Below are positions 34,266 to 42,684 of a DNA stretch of 64,000 bases, piece by piece. The position numbers were made by a program, and so were the translations under genes. The stretch covers positions 89,613-153,612 of the forward strand of contig NZ_FNHI01000023.1 of NCBI RefSeq assembly GCF_900103455.1, written 5' to 3'. The notes under the pieces were generated by a model. That model searched no databases and had not been told where the DNA came from. It was given only the letters and a program-made list of their open reading frames with translations. Each line of letters starts with the position of its first letter. The first letter of the stretch is position 1. The DNA comes from Streptomyces wuyuanensis. GTDB taxonomy: Bacteria; Actinomycetota; Actinomycetes; Streptomycetales; Streptomycetaceae.

Positions 34266-35506
34266 GCCGCTGCCTGTTCGTCGTGCCGCCACTGGTGGGG
34301 CACATCAATCCCCTGGTGGGGGTGGCCGCCGAACTGGAGTCCCGGGGCCATCGGGTGGCCTGGGCGGGAGTGCCCGAGATCGTCCGCCGCCTGGCCGGGC
34401 CGGACGCGTACGTCTTCGCGTCGCCCGCTGCCTGGGCCGACGCGGACCGCCCCGTCAGACCGCCGGACATCCGGGGCCCCGAGGCCCTGCGGTTCCTGTG
34501 GGAGCGGTTCCTGGTGCCGCTGGCGGACGCGATGGCCGACGGTGTACGGGACGCGGTGCTGGCGTTCCGGCCGGATGTGGTCGTGGCGGACCAGCAGGCG
34601 CCGGCGGGGGCGCTGGTGGCGGAACGGCTCGGCGTGCCGTGGGCGACCTCGGCGACGACGCCGGCCGAGTTCACGGACGCACTGGCCGCCATGCCGAAGG
34701 TCGCCGCGTGGAACGACGCGTTGCTGCGGGAGCTGCGGCTGCGGGTGGGAGACCCGGAGGGCACGGCGGATCCGCGGTTCTCCCCGCATCTGGTGCTGGC
34801 CTTCACCGTTCCGGAACTGGCCGGGCGCCCCGCCCGGGGCGGAGACCGGATCCGCTGGGTGGGCCCTTCGCTGGCCGCCCGTCCCGCCGCTGCCGACTTC
34901 CCCTGGGAGTGGCTGGACCCCGGGCGGGCGACGGTCCTGGTCACGCTCGGCACGGCGAACGCCGACGCCGGGGGACGCTTCCTCTCCGCGTGTGCGCAGG
35001 CCCTGCGGGCGCGGGCGGACCGGCTGCAGGCCGTCGTCGTCGACCCGGAGGGCGTCCTCGGCGGCGGCTCCGGCGCCGCCGGAGCCGGCAGCACCTTCCC
35101 CGGGACGGGAACGGGGACGGGAGCCGACATGTCGGCCGGGGATCTGCTCGCCGTCCCCGCCGTACCGCAGCTCCCGCTGCTGAGCCACATGGACGCCGTC
35201 GTCTGCCATGCCGGTCACAACACGGTGGTCGAGGCCCTGTGGCACGGCGTCCCCCTCGTCGTCGCGCCGATCCGGGACGACCAGCCGGTCGTCGCCGCGC
35301 AGGTGTGCGACGCGGGGGCCGGGGTCCGCGTCCGGTTCGGCCGGGCCACCGCGGACCGGATCGGGCCCGCCGTCGACGCCGTGCTGTACGACCCCGGTCA
35401 CCGGGCCGCCGCCCGTGCCGTCGGGTCGGCGCTGCGCGCTGCCGGCGGAGCCGCGGCCGCGGCGGACCACCTCGAACACCTGCTTGAGGACAAGGAGCAA
35501 GGATGA
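34262..35506 (+). CDS. MGT-family glycosyltransferase
   Basis: A 414-residue GT-B glycosyltransferase of the macrolide/UDP-glucuronosyl type (GT1). The N-terminal acceptor domain has FVVPPLVGHINPLVGVAAEL with the catalytic His. The C-terminal donor domain has VTLGTANA and the signature HMDAVVCHAGHNTVVEALWH followed by GVPLVVAPIRDDQP. It presumably attaches a sugar to the operon's lipid or polyketide. It overlaps both neighbours by 4 bp. No deoxysugar genes are in the window, so a common sugar nucleotide such as UDP-glucose or another housekeeping donor is likely. Confidence 0.9.
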   Translation: MSRCLFVVPPLVGHINPLVGVAAELESRGHRVAWAGVPEIVRRLAGPDAYVFASPAAWADADRPVRPPDIRGPEALRFLWERFLVPLADAMADGVRDAVLAFRPDVVVADQQAPAGALVAERLGVPWATSATTPAEFTDALAAMPKVAAWNDALLRELRLRVGDPEGTADPRFSPHLVLAFTVPELAGRPARGGDRIRWVGPSLAARPAAADFPWEWLDPGRATVLVTLGTANADAGGRFLSACAQALRARADRLQAVVVDPEGVLGGGSGAAGAGSTFPGTGTGTGADMSAGDLLAVPAVPQLPLLSHMDAVVCHAGHNTVVEALWHGVPLVVAPIRDDQPVVAAQVCDAGAGVRVRFGRATADRIGPAVDAVLYDPGHRAAARAVGSALRAAGGAAAAADHLEHLLEDKEQG

Positions 35507-36585
35507 CGTCCCGCGAGGAACGCTCCCGCAGACGCCGGGCCCGGCGGGAGACGGTGAGCGGACTCCGCCCGGAGTACGCGGCCGAGCTCGCCGACGGGCC
35601 CCAGGCGTTCTTCGAACCGCTGCGCCACAACTGCCCGTGGTGCGGTTCGGGCCGGATCGGCGGGCACCTGCTGACGGCGGATCTGCTCCAGCACAAGCCC
35701 GGCCGGTTCCGGGTCGACCGCTGCCACTCCTGCGGCCATCTGTTCCAGAACCCCCGTCTGAACGGCCGCGGGCTCGACTTCTACTACCGCGACTTCTACG
35801 ACGGACTCGGCGAGCAGCAGCTGGACGGGATGTTCGGCGGCCGCACCACCTCCTACCGGCGCCGCGCGGAGTCGGTGCGGCCCCATCTCGGCGGGGTCAA
35901 GCGGTGGCTCGACGTCGGAACCGGGCACGGGCACTTCTGCGAAGTGGCCCGGGCGGTCCTGCCGGAGGTCGAGTTCGACGGGCTCGACCGATCCGAGGGG
36001 GTGGAGCTCGCCGAGCGGCGGGGGCGGGTGGCGCGGGGCTTCCGCGGCCCCTTCACCGAACTGGCGCCGGACCTCGCGGGCGAGTACGACGCGGTGAGCC
36101 TGTTCCACTACCTGGAGCACAGCACGGAACCGCTCCGGGAACTGGAGGCGGCCCGCACGTGCCTGCGGCCGGGCGGCCATATCGTGGTCGAGGTGCCGGA
36201 CCCGGGGAGCCGGTACGCCCGGTTGCTGGGCCGCTGGTGGCTGCCCTGGCTGCAGCCCCAGCACCTCCATCTCATGCCGGTGGGCAATCTCCGCGGCGCC
36301 CTGTCGGACCTGGGGTTCACGGTGGTCGCGGAGCAGCACCGTTCGGCGCACGAGCCGGTGGATCTGGTGGCCGCGGTGTGGCTGGCCCTGGAGGGAGCCG
36401 CGCCGCGGGACGACCTTCCGTGGCTTCCGCCCGTCGGTCCGCTGCACCGCGCGCTGCGCGGCGCCGCGCTGCTCGCGGGCGTCCCGGCGCTGGTGGCGGC
36501 GGCGCTCCTGGACCAGGCGGTCGCACCCTTCGCGGGACGGCTCGGGCTGTGCAACGCGTACCGCCTCGTGGCCCGGCGGGGCTGA
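35503..36585 (+). CDS. Methyltransferase with N-terminal zinc ribbon
   Basis: A 360-residue protein, the last of the operon (ATGA overlap with the glycosyltransferase gene). Residues ~44-85 hold a C4 zinc-ribbon-like pair, NCPWCGSG and RCHSCGHLFQNPR. Residues ~120-250 are a class I SAM methyltransferase (RWLDVGTGHGHFCEVA, FDGLDRSEGVELAERRG, SLFHYLEHSTEPLRELEAA, LRPGGHIVVEVPDPGS). This arrangement recalls C-methyltransferases and related enzymes that act on sugars. It may methylate the sugar or the aglycone. The C-terminal part is hydrophobic (LRGAALLAGVPALVAAALL), hinting at membrane association. Confidence 0.88.
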   Translation: MTSREERSRRRRARRETVSGLRPEYAAELADGPQAFFEPLRHNCPWCGSGRIGGHLLTADLLQHKPGRFRVDRCHSCGHLFQNPRLNGRGLDFYYRDFYDGLGEQQLDGMFGGRTTSYRRRAESVRPHLGGVKRWLDVGTGHGHFCEVARAVLPEVEFDGLDRSEGVELAERRGRVARGFRGPFTELAPDLAGEYDAVSLFHYLEHSTEPLRELEAARTCLRPGGHIVVEVPDPGSRYARLLGRWWLPWLQPQHLHLMPVGNLRGALSDLGFTVVAEQHRSAHEPVDLVAAVWLALEGAAPRDDLPWLPPVGPLHRALRGAALLAGVPALVAAALLDQAVAPFAGRLGLCNAYRLVARRG

Positions 36586-36628
36586 CGCGGCAGAGCCGGA
36601 GACGCTTTCACCTCTCGGCCGGGCGAGT

Positions 36629-36656
36629 CGGACCCGGCCCGCCCGACGCGGGTCCG
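36629..36656. terminator. Weak bidirectional hairpin after the synthase operon
   Basis: CGGACCCG and CGGGTCCG pair over a 12-nt loop between the convergent methyltransferase and acetyltransferase genes. Confidence 0.4.
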
Positions 36657-36740
36657 CATCCAGCGGCCAGCCGGGGCGCACCGCCCGTCAGCGGCACCGC
36701 CCTGCCGGTGTGACCGCCCCTGTCCTCGGTCGCCGTCCGG

Positions 36741-37214
36741 TCAGACGGATTCGTCCCGCCGGTAGAGCGGGCGCTCGTAGACGAGGAAGCCCTCGTGGTG
36801 CGCCACACGGTCGTAGAGGGCGCGCGCGGTGGCGTTGTCCCGGTGGGTCTGCCAGTAGAGCTTCTCCGCACCGGCTTCGCGCGCAGCGGCCGCCGCGGCC
36901 TCGATCAGCGCCCGGCCCACGCCCCGGCCGCGCGCGGCGGGTGCGGTGAACAGGTCCTCCAGGTAGCAGTACGTGCCCGCGGCCCATGTGGAGCGGTGCA
37001 GCACGTAATGGCAGATTCCGACCAACCCGCCGTCGGCCCACGCCCCGAGTCCCCGCACCGGCTCGGCCGGGTCGACGAACCGCGCCCACGTCAGATCGGT
37101 GACGTCCGGCGCGAGGGTGTGCTCGTAGAAGTCCAGGTAGGCCTGCCACAGCGGCTCCCAGGCCTGCCGGTCGCCGGGAGTGAGGGGGCGTACGTCGAGA
37201 CCCGGGTTCGACAT
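36741..37214 (-). CDS. GNAT-family N-acetyltransferase
   Basis: A 157-residue acetyltransferase. The fold is read from VRPLTPGDRQAWEPLWQAYL, ICHYVLHRSTW, YCYLEDLFTAPAARGRGVGR (acetyl-CoA loop RGRGVG), KLYWQTHRDNATARALYDRV and FLVYERPL. This layout matches the group of small diamine/thialysine-like acetyltransferases. The ATG at 37214 has a GAGGAA upstream. It is convergent with the synthase operon and divergent from the phosphatase gene on the right. Substrate unknown. Confidence 0.87.
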   Translation of the reverse strand: MSNPGLDVRPLTPGDRQAWEPLWQAYLDFYEHTLAPDVTDLTWARFVDPAEPVRGLGAWADGGLVGICHYVLHRSTWAAGTYCYLEDLFTAPAARGRGVGRALIEAAAAAAREAGAEKLYWQTHRDNATARALYDRVAHHEGFLVYERPLYRRDESV

Positions 37215-37451
37215 CACGGTGGGTTCCTCGCCCTCTCCCGGCCGGCAGGTGAGCACAGGATGTCATGCGGGCCGGCGCGCCGTTCGCTGACCCGCACCTG
37301 CACGGATTCATGAGCATGCCACTGCCGGGACGGCACCCGGCGCGCCGGTCGGACGCGGGGCGACCGGGTGCGGTCGCCTTCGTCGGTCCATCGGCTCGTA
37401 CCGACCGAATCTCGGTGAGACTTTCGCCCGGATATGATGCATTTTGTGATC

Positions 37452-38564
37452 ATGTCCGGTCGGCTGCGGCGCCCTCGTCGTTTCTACGGAGCCCGGTGGA
37501 AGGCTGTCCTGCTGTCACCGGCGATCCTCACTGTCCTGATCTCCGCCCTGGCGTTCTCCACGCCGAGGGAGATCGCCTTCAGCCGCCTCCTGCCCGCCGC
37601 ACCCGCCCTCGCCGCGGCCATGTGGCCCGTGCTGCCCACGGTCCTGCTGGGAGCCTTCTGCCTGCTGGTCATGATCAGCCTCAGCTTCTTCTACACCGAT
37701 CTGGGGACGCCCTACACGGCCGCCGCGATCGTCCTGGTGACCCTGGCGGCCGCGTACGCGAGCCATGTCAGGATCCAGCGGGAGGAAGCCCTGTTCCAGG
37801 TACGGCTCGTCGCCGACGCCGCCCAGAAGGTCCTGCTGCGCCCGCTGCCGAGCCGTATCAACGACGTCGAGATCGAGTCGCTGTACCTGGCGGCCCAGGA
37901 GCAGGCCCGCATCGGCGGCGACTTCTACGAGGTGGCCGACACCCCGTACGGCGTGCGACTGCTCATCGGCGATGTACGGGGCAAGGGCCTGTCGGCGGTG
38001 GGCGCCGCCTCGGCGGTGATCAGCTGCTTCCGGGAGAACGCGTACGACCAGCCCGACCTGAGGGGCATCACCCGACGGCTGGAGACCAGCATCACCCGCT
38101 ACAGCGCCGCGTTCCCCACCCAGGACCTGCCCGAACGCTTCGCCACCGCCATACTCGTCGAGATCCCGCACGACGGCGGCGCCATCCGGATCCTCAACTG
38201 CGGCCATCCCCCGCCACTGCTCGTGCACCGCGGTGAGATCCGCGTCCTGGAGCCGTCCACCCCCTCTCCGCCGCTGAACCTCGCCGCCCTCATCGGGGAC
38301 CACTACTACGTGGACACCGTCCCCTTCGACCCGGGCGACCACCTGCTCCTCTACACCGACGGCGTGACGGAGACCCGGGACCGGGCCGGCGAGTTCTTCC
38401 CGCTCCCGGAATGGATGCGGCGGAACGGCCCGGCGGCGCCGCGGGACCTGCTCGACCGCCTCCACCACGACCTGCTCAGCTACAGCGGCGGGCGGCTCGA
38501 CGACGACATCGCCGCCCTCGCCGTGAGGTGCCCCAACAGCCGCGGGCCGACTCCCGCGGCATAG
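37452..38564 (+). CDS. Membrane-anchored PP2C/SpoIIE-type phosphatase
   Basis: About 370 residues. Two or three N-terminal helices (AVLLSPAILTVLISALAF, LLPAAPALAAAMWPVLPTVL, YTAAAIVLVTLAAAYA) are followed by a SpoIIE-like serine phosphatase: IGGDFYEVADTPYG, LIGDVRGKGLSAVGAASAV, LNCGHPPPLLV, LLLYTDGVTET and DDDIAALAV. All metal-binding aspartates are present. Members dephosphorylate anti-sigma-factor antagonists or similar signalling proteins. ATG 37452 is chosen because TATGAT at 37433-37438 looks like a -10 element that would exclude the ATG at 37434; GTG 37446 would then be leaderless. No partner kinase or anti-sigma gene is adjacent. Confidence 0.85.
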   Translation: MSGRLRRPRRFYGARWKAVLLSPAILTVLISALAFSTPREIAFSRLLPAAPALAAAMWPVLPTVLLGAFCLLVMISLSFFYTDLGTPYTAAAIVLVTLAAAYASHVRIQREEALFQVRLVADAAQKVLLRPLPSRINDVEIESLYLAAQEQARIGGDFYEVADTPYGVRLLIGDVRGKGLSAVGAASAVISCFRENAYDQPDLRGITRRLETSITRYSAAFPTQDLPERFATAILVEIPHDGGAIRILNCGHPPPLLVHRGEIRVLEPSTPSPPLNLAALIGDHYYVDTVPFDPGDHLLLYTDGVTETRDRAGEFFPLPEWMRRNGPAAPRDLLDRLHHDLLSYSGGRLDDDIAALAVRCPNSRGPTPAA

Positions 38565-38838
38565 GCGGTGCGGGAGCCGGGTGCGGTGGCCGCGCCCGCG
38601 GCCCGGGGGCGTGCCCGCGCCGGAGGCCCGGGGACGTGCTCCGCGCACGCCGGGGCGGCGGCCGGGCCGAGAGCCACGGGAACTCCGCCGAGGGGCCGCG
38701 CGGGGACGCGGTGACCCAGGGCGTCCGCGTTGGTGTTCCGCGCCGCCCAGGATCATGCTGGTGACGAGAGCCCTGGCCGTGAGGTCCCCTGGCAGCAGCG
38801 GGAGCCGGGCAACTAGCAAAGGGGCGAGATGAGCGGCG

Positions 38839-41451
38839 ATGGAACGACTTCCCACCTCACCGGGCGAGCATCCCGGCACCGCGCAGCCACCTCCCGCCCC
38901 GGCCGGCGACCGGCCCGGCCTCACCCAGCCGCCCCCCACCATCCCCGGCGACCGGCCTGACGCGGCCGGGTCCGCCCCCGCGCGTCCGCTCCCGTCCCCC
39001 GCCACGGCGGTCATCAGCGAACAGGGCGTCGTGACGGGTTGGAGCGAAGGGGCCCGCCGGCTGCTCGGGTACGCGCCCGCCGAGATCATGGGACGGCCCG
39101 CCGCCCGTCTCCTGGCCCACGACGCGGATCCGGTCGCACCGCCCGCCGCTCCGTGGCCCGCGGACCTCGCCGGCACCCTGGCCCTGCGGCACCGCGACGG
39201 CCACGACCTCACCCTCCCGTTGCACGCCACCCGCCGGACCACCACCAGCGGCGTCACCGAATGGCTCGTGACCAGCACGGCGGGGGCGGATGATGACGCG
39301 GGCACCGGCGTGGCCCCGCAGGACCGGGCGCCCGGCACCCGGACAGCGGAGGGCGGGACGCCGGTCGTCGAGGCCCCGGGCCCCGGCACCCCGGCCGGCG
39401 GGACACCGCTCCCCGGCCTCGTCACCGACGTGACGCTCGGGGCATGGGCGTTCGCCCAGTCCCCGTGCCTGCTCGCGGTCTTCGACACCGAGCTGCGGCT
39501 GCTGCGGGCCAACTCCGCCATGGAACGCGCGCTGTCCCTGCCGCAGGCCCGGATGCGCGGACTGCGCCTCACGGACATCAGTCCCGACCCGGTGAGCGAG
39601 GAGACCGAGCGCACCATGGGCCTGGTGCTCCGGTCCGGCAGGCCGCAGCACACGCCCACCGCGCTGCGCCCGACGGGCAACAGTTCCGAGGCGGGCCGCC
39701 CGGCCACCGTCACCGCGCTCACGGACGACGACGGCGGTATCCGGGCCGTGTGCCTGGCCGTCCACGCTCCTGACGAGGAGCCCGACCACAATCTCACCCG
39801 GCAGCGGATGCTGAGGGAGGACCCGGGCGCCGGGATCGGCACCACCCTCGACCTGGAGCGCACCGCGCAGGAGCTCACCGACGCCGCCGTGCCGCGGCTC
39901 GCGGACGCGGCGGCTGTGGACCTGTGCGAAACCCCCCGCCACAGCCGTCCGACCGGCCCCCTCCCCCTGCGCCGTACCGCCTACCGCTCGCATCCCCCGG
40001 GCACTCCGCCGTCGGGCGGGGAGGAGCCCGTAACCCACCCCGCCCACTCCCCGCTGACCCGGTGCCTGACGACGGGGCGCAGCGCCGTGTACCGGATGGA
40101 CGACCCGTCCCTCGGCCAGTGGAGGGCTACCGATCCCGAGGCCGCACGGCTGGACCAGGCCGGCACGCACACGCTCATGGCCGTGCCCATGCTCACGGCG
40201 GGATCCACGCTGGGAGTCGCGCTGTTCACCCGCCACCGCAACCCGCAGCCGTTCACACCCGACGATCTGCAGCTGGCCGAACAGCTGACCCACCGCGCCG
40301 CCACCGGCATCCACAACGCGCGCCGCTACACCCGGGAGCGCACCACCACGATGGCCCTGCAGCGCAGTCTGCTCCCGCACACGCTGCCCGACCAGCCCGC
40401 GCTCGACATCGCCACGCGCTACCTGCCCGCCGGTACGGAAGCCGGCGTCGGAGGCGACTGGTTCGACGTCATCCCCCTGTCCGGCGCGCGGGTCGCCCTC
40501 GTCGTCGGCGACGTCGTCGGTCACGGCATCCGTGCCTCCGCCACCATGGGCCGGCTGCGCACCGCGGTCCGCACCCTCGCCGACGTCGACCTGCCGCCAG
40601 ACGAACTGCTCACCCGGCTCGACGACCTCGTCCTCCATCTGTCCACCGACGAGTCCTCGACCTCGACCGACGTCACGACCGGGATCGGCACCACCTGCCT
40701 GTACGCGATCTACGACCCGATCTCCCGCGAGCTGACGCACGCCCGCGCCGGCCACCCGCCACCGGCCGCCGCCACGCCGGACGGCAACGTCTACTTCCTC
40801 GACACCCCCGCGGGCCCGCCCCTCGGCCTGGGCGGCCTCCCGTTCGAGACGACCACCACCACGCTCGACGAGGGCACTCTGCTCGCCTTCTACACCAACG
40901 GCCTGCTCAACCCGCGGGAGACGGACATCGACCAGACCCTGGACACGCTCTTCACGGCGCTCGCCCGCCCCACGCCCGACCTCGAGACCACGTGCGACCG
41001 CATTCTCACGACCCTGCTCACCCACCCGCCCACCGACGACATCGCCCTCCTCATCGCCCGTACCAAGGCGCTCCAGCCCCAGCACGTCGCCACCTGGACG
41101 CTCCCGCACGACCCCGCCGTGGTCACCGAGGCCCGACACCGCACGACGGAACAGCTCACCGGCTGGGGCCTCGTCGAAGCCGTCTTCATCACGGAGCTGA
41201 TCGTCAGCGAATTGGTCACCAATGCCATCCGCTACGGAAAGCCCCCGATCCAGCTGCGCCTGATCCACACCGACACCACGCTCACCACCGAAGTCACGGA
41301 CTACAGCAGTACGAGTCCGCACCTGCGGCACGCCCACACCTACGACGAGAACGGCCGCGGCCTCTATCTCATCGCCCAGCTCACCCAGCGCTGGGGCACC
41401 CGGCACACCCCGACCAGCAAGACCATCTGGACCGAGCAGACCCTGATGTGA
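38839..41451 (+). CDS. PAS-GAF-SpoIIE phosphatase-HATPase signalling protein
   Basis: An 870-residue soluble multidomain regulator. A Pro-rich start (1-50) leads to a PAS domain (VTGWSEGARRLLGYAPAEIM), a second PAS (~200-310), a GAF-like region (~330-495), a SpoIIE/PP2C phosphatase (VGGDWFDVIPL, VVGDVVGHGIRAS, HARAGHPPPAAA) and a C-terminal anti-sigma-type histidine-kinase-like ATPase (ELIVSELVTNAIRYGKPPIQ, ENGRGLYLIAQL). This Streptomyces family joins switch phosphatase and kinase in one protein. Oddly, the motif normally YTDG is YTNG here (Asn687), altering a metal ligand. It lies about 270 bp after another SpoIIE-type phosphatase gene on the same strand. Confidence 0.9.
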   Translation: MERLPTSPGEHPGTAQPPPAPAGDRPGLTQPPPTIPGDRPDAAGSAPARPLPSPATAVISEQGVVTGWSEGARRLLGYAPAEIMGRPAARLLAHDADPVAPPAAPWPADLAGTLALRHRDGHDLTLPLHATRRTTTSGVTEWLVTSTAGADDDAGTGVAPQDRAPGTRTAEGGTPVVEAPGPGTPAGGTPLPGLVTDVTLGAWAFAQSPCLLAVFDTELRLLRANSAMERALSLPQARMRGLRLTDISPDPVSEETERTMGLVLRSGRPQHTPTALRPTGNSSEAGRPATVTALTDDDGGIRAVCLAVHAPDEEPDHNLTRQRMLREDPGAGIGTTLDLERTAQELTDAAVPRLADAAAVDLCETPRHSRPTGPLPLRRTAYRSHPPGTPPSGGEEPVTHPAHSPLTRCLTTGRSAVYRMDDPSLGQWRATDPEAARLDQAGTHTLMAVPMLTAGSTLGVALFTRHRNPQPFTPDDLQLAEQLTHRAATGIHNARRYTRERTTTMALQRSLLPHTLPDQPALDIATRYLPAGTEAGVGGDWFDVIPLSGARVALVVGDVVGHGIRASATMGRLRTAVRTLADVDLPPDELLTRLDDLVLHLSTDESSTSTDVTTGIGTTCLYAIYDPISRELTHARAGHPPPAAATPDGNVYFLDTPAGPPLGLGGLPFETTTTTLDEGTLLAFYTNGLLNPRETDIDQTLDTLFTALARPTPDLETTCDRILTTLLTHPPTDDIALLIARTKALQPQHVATWTLPHDPAVVTEARHRTTEQLTGWGLVEAVFITELIVSELVTNAIRYGKPPIQLRLIHTDTTLTTEVTDYSSTSPHLRHAHTYDENGRGLYLIAQLTQRWGTRHTPTSKTIWTEQTLM

Positions 41452-41520
41452 CTTCGCCGGGGCGCGGAGCCGCCGGAAACTCCGTTGCGACGCCGGCCCC
41501 GTGCGGCCGACAGTTGGCGC

Positions 41521-42480
41521 ATGACCACGCTCCTCACCCCGCCGCCCGGTATCACCGTGCGTCCGGCGACGCTCGACGACGCGGACGCGGTGTGCGCCCT
41601 CCTGAACGAGATCGACCTGCTGGAAATCGGCCGTGCCGACACCTCGTTGACGGAGGTCGAAGCCGATCTGAAGCATCCCGAGGTGGACCTGGAACGCGAC
41701 TCGTGGCTGCTGTTCGACGGCGACCGGATGGTCGGGTACGGGCTGCTCTGGGACGACTCGGGCCACGAGCGGATCGACATGGACCAGTACACGCTGCCCG
41801 ACCAACAGCAGTCCGCACGGCATCTGTTCGACCTGATGGAGGCCCGGGCCGTTGAGCGCGCCGCGCTCAACGGGGCCTCGCGGGCGGTGGTGCACATGCA
41901 CCTCAACATCGAGCCCACGACGGACGTCGCCGCGCTGCGCGGACGGGGCTGGCGCCCGGTCCGCCGATACAACGTGCTGACCCGCCCGCTGTCGACCACC
42001 GCCGACCCGGTGCCGGCGCCTCCGCCCGGTGTGACACTGCGCGCCTGCACGGCCGAGGAGGACCGCCGGCGCGCTCACTCCCTGCTCCAGTCGTCGTTCG
42101 CCGACCACTTCGACTTCCAGCCGCGCACGTACGAGCAGTGGCTGGACGACATCGACGGGGACGGGGCCGACTGGTCGCTCGTGTGGATCGCGCACGTGGA
42201 CGGGCTCGGCGACGCGGCAGCGATGCGCACGCACGACAACCGCGCCTCCTCGGGCTGGATCGGCAACCTCGGCGTCCTCCGGGAGGCCCGGGGCCGGGGC
42301 CTCGGGGGCCATCTGCTGCGCCATGCCTTCGGGCACTACGCGGGGCTGGGACGGGACCGGATCGGCCTCGGCGTCGACACCGACAACAGCAGTGGAGCCC
42401 TCGCCCTGTACGAGGGCCACGGCATGACCCTCGACTTCGCGGTGGACACCTGGGAGTTGACCGTCCCGGTCCCGGCCTGA
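41521..42480 (+). CDS. Tandem-GNAT acetyltransferase (mycothiol-synthase-like layout)
   Basis: A 319-residue protein of two GNAT folds. The first (residues ~8-155, VRPATLDDADAVCALLNEID) has lost a recognisable acetyl-CoA loop. The second (~170-319, LRACTAEEDRRRAHSLLQSS) keeps one: GNLGVLREARGRGLGGHLLR, then LGVDTDNSSGALALYEGHGM. The double layout with only the C-terminal half active is as in mycothiol synthase MshD, but length and motifs do not identify it as MshD. A clear ribosome site is missing before ATG 41521. Confidence 0.85.
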   Translation: MTTLLTPPPGITVRPATLDDADAVCALLNEIDLLEIGRADTSLTEVEADLKHPEVDLERDSWLLFDGDRMVGYGLLWDDSGHERIDMDQYTLPDQQQSARHLFDLMEARAVERAALNGASRAVVHMHLNIEPTTDVAALRGRGWRPVRRYNVLTRPLSTTADPVPAPPPGVTLRACTAEEDRRRAHSLLQSSFADHFDFQPRTYEQWLDDIDGDGADWSLVWIAHVDGLGDAAAMRTHDNRASSGWIGNLGVLREARGRGLGGHLLRHAFGHYAGLGRDRIGLGVDTDNSSGALALYEGHGMTLDFAVDTWELTVPVPA

Positions 42481-42684
42481 GCCCCCTCCGTCCGCTGTCG
42501 CCACGGCCGGCCGCCGGCGGCACCCCTGCCCGCGGCCGGCCCGGTGCACCACGAGCCCGCGGCGGCCGCACGGACCCGGCAGGGCGGCGGCCGCGCCGGG
42601 ACCGTCCCGCGTCCCCCGTCCGGAGTGCGGAACACATCCCGCCGGACGGAACCTCCGCGGCCCGCTCGTCATCCTCCCCACCGG

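Noticed and set aside
37434..37451. ATG 37434 as start of the membrane phosphatase
   Set aside because: TATGAT at 37433-37438 looks like the -10 element, so this ATG would lie upstream of the transcript.
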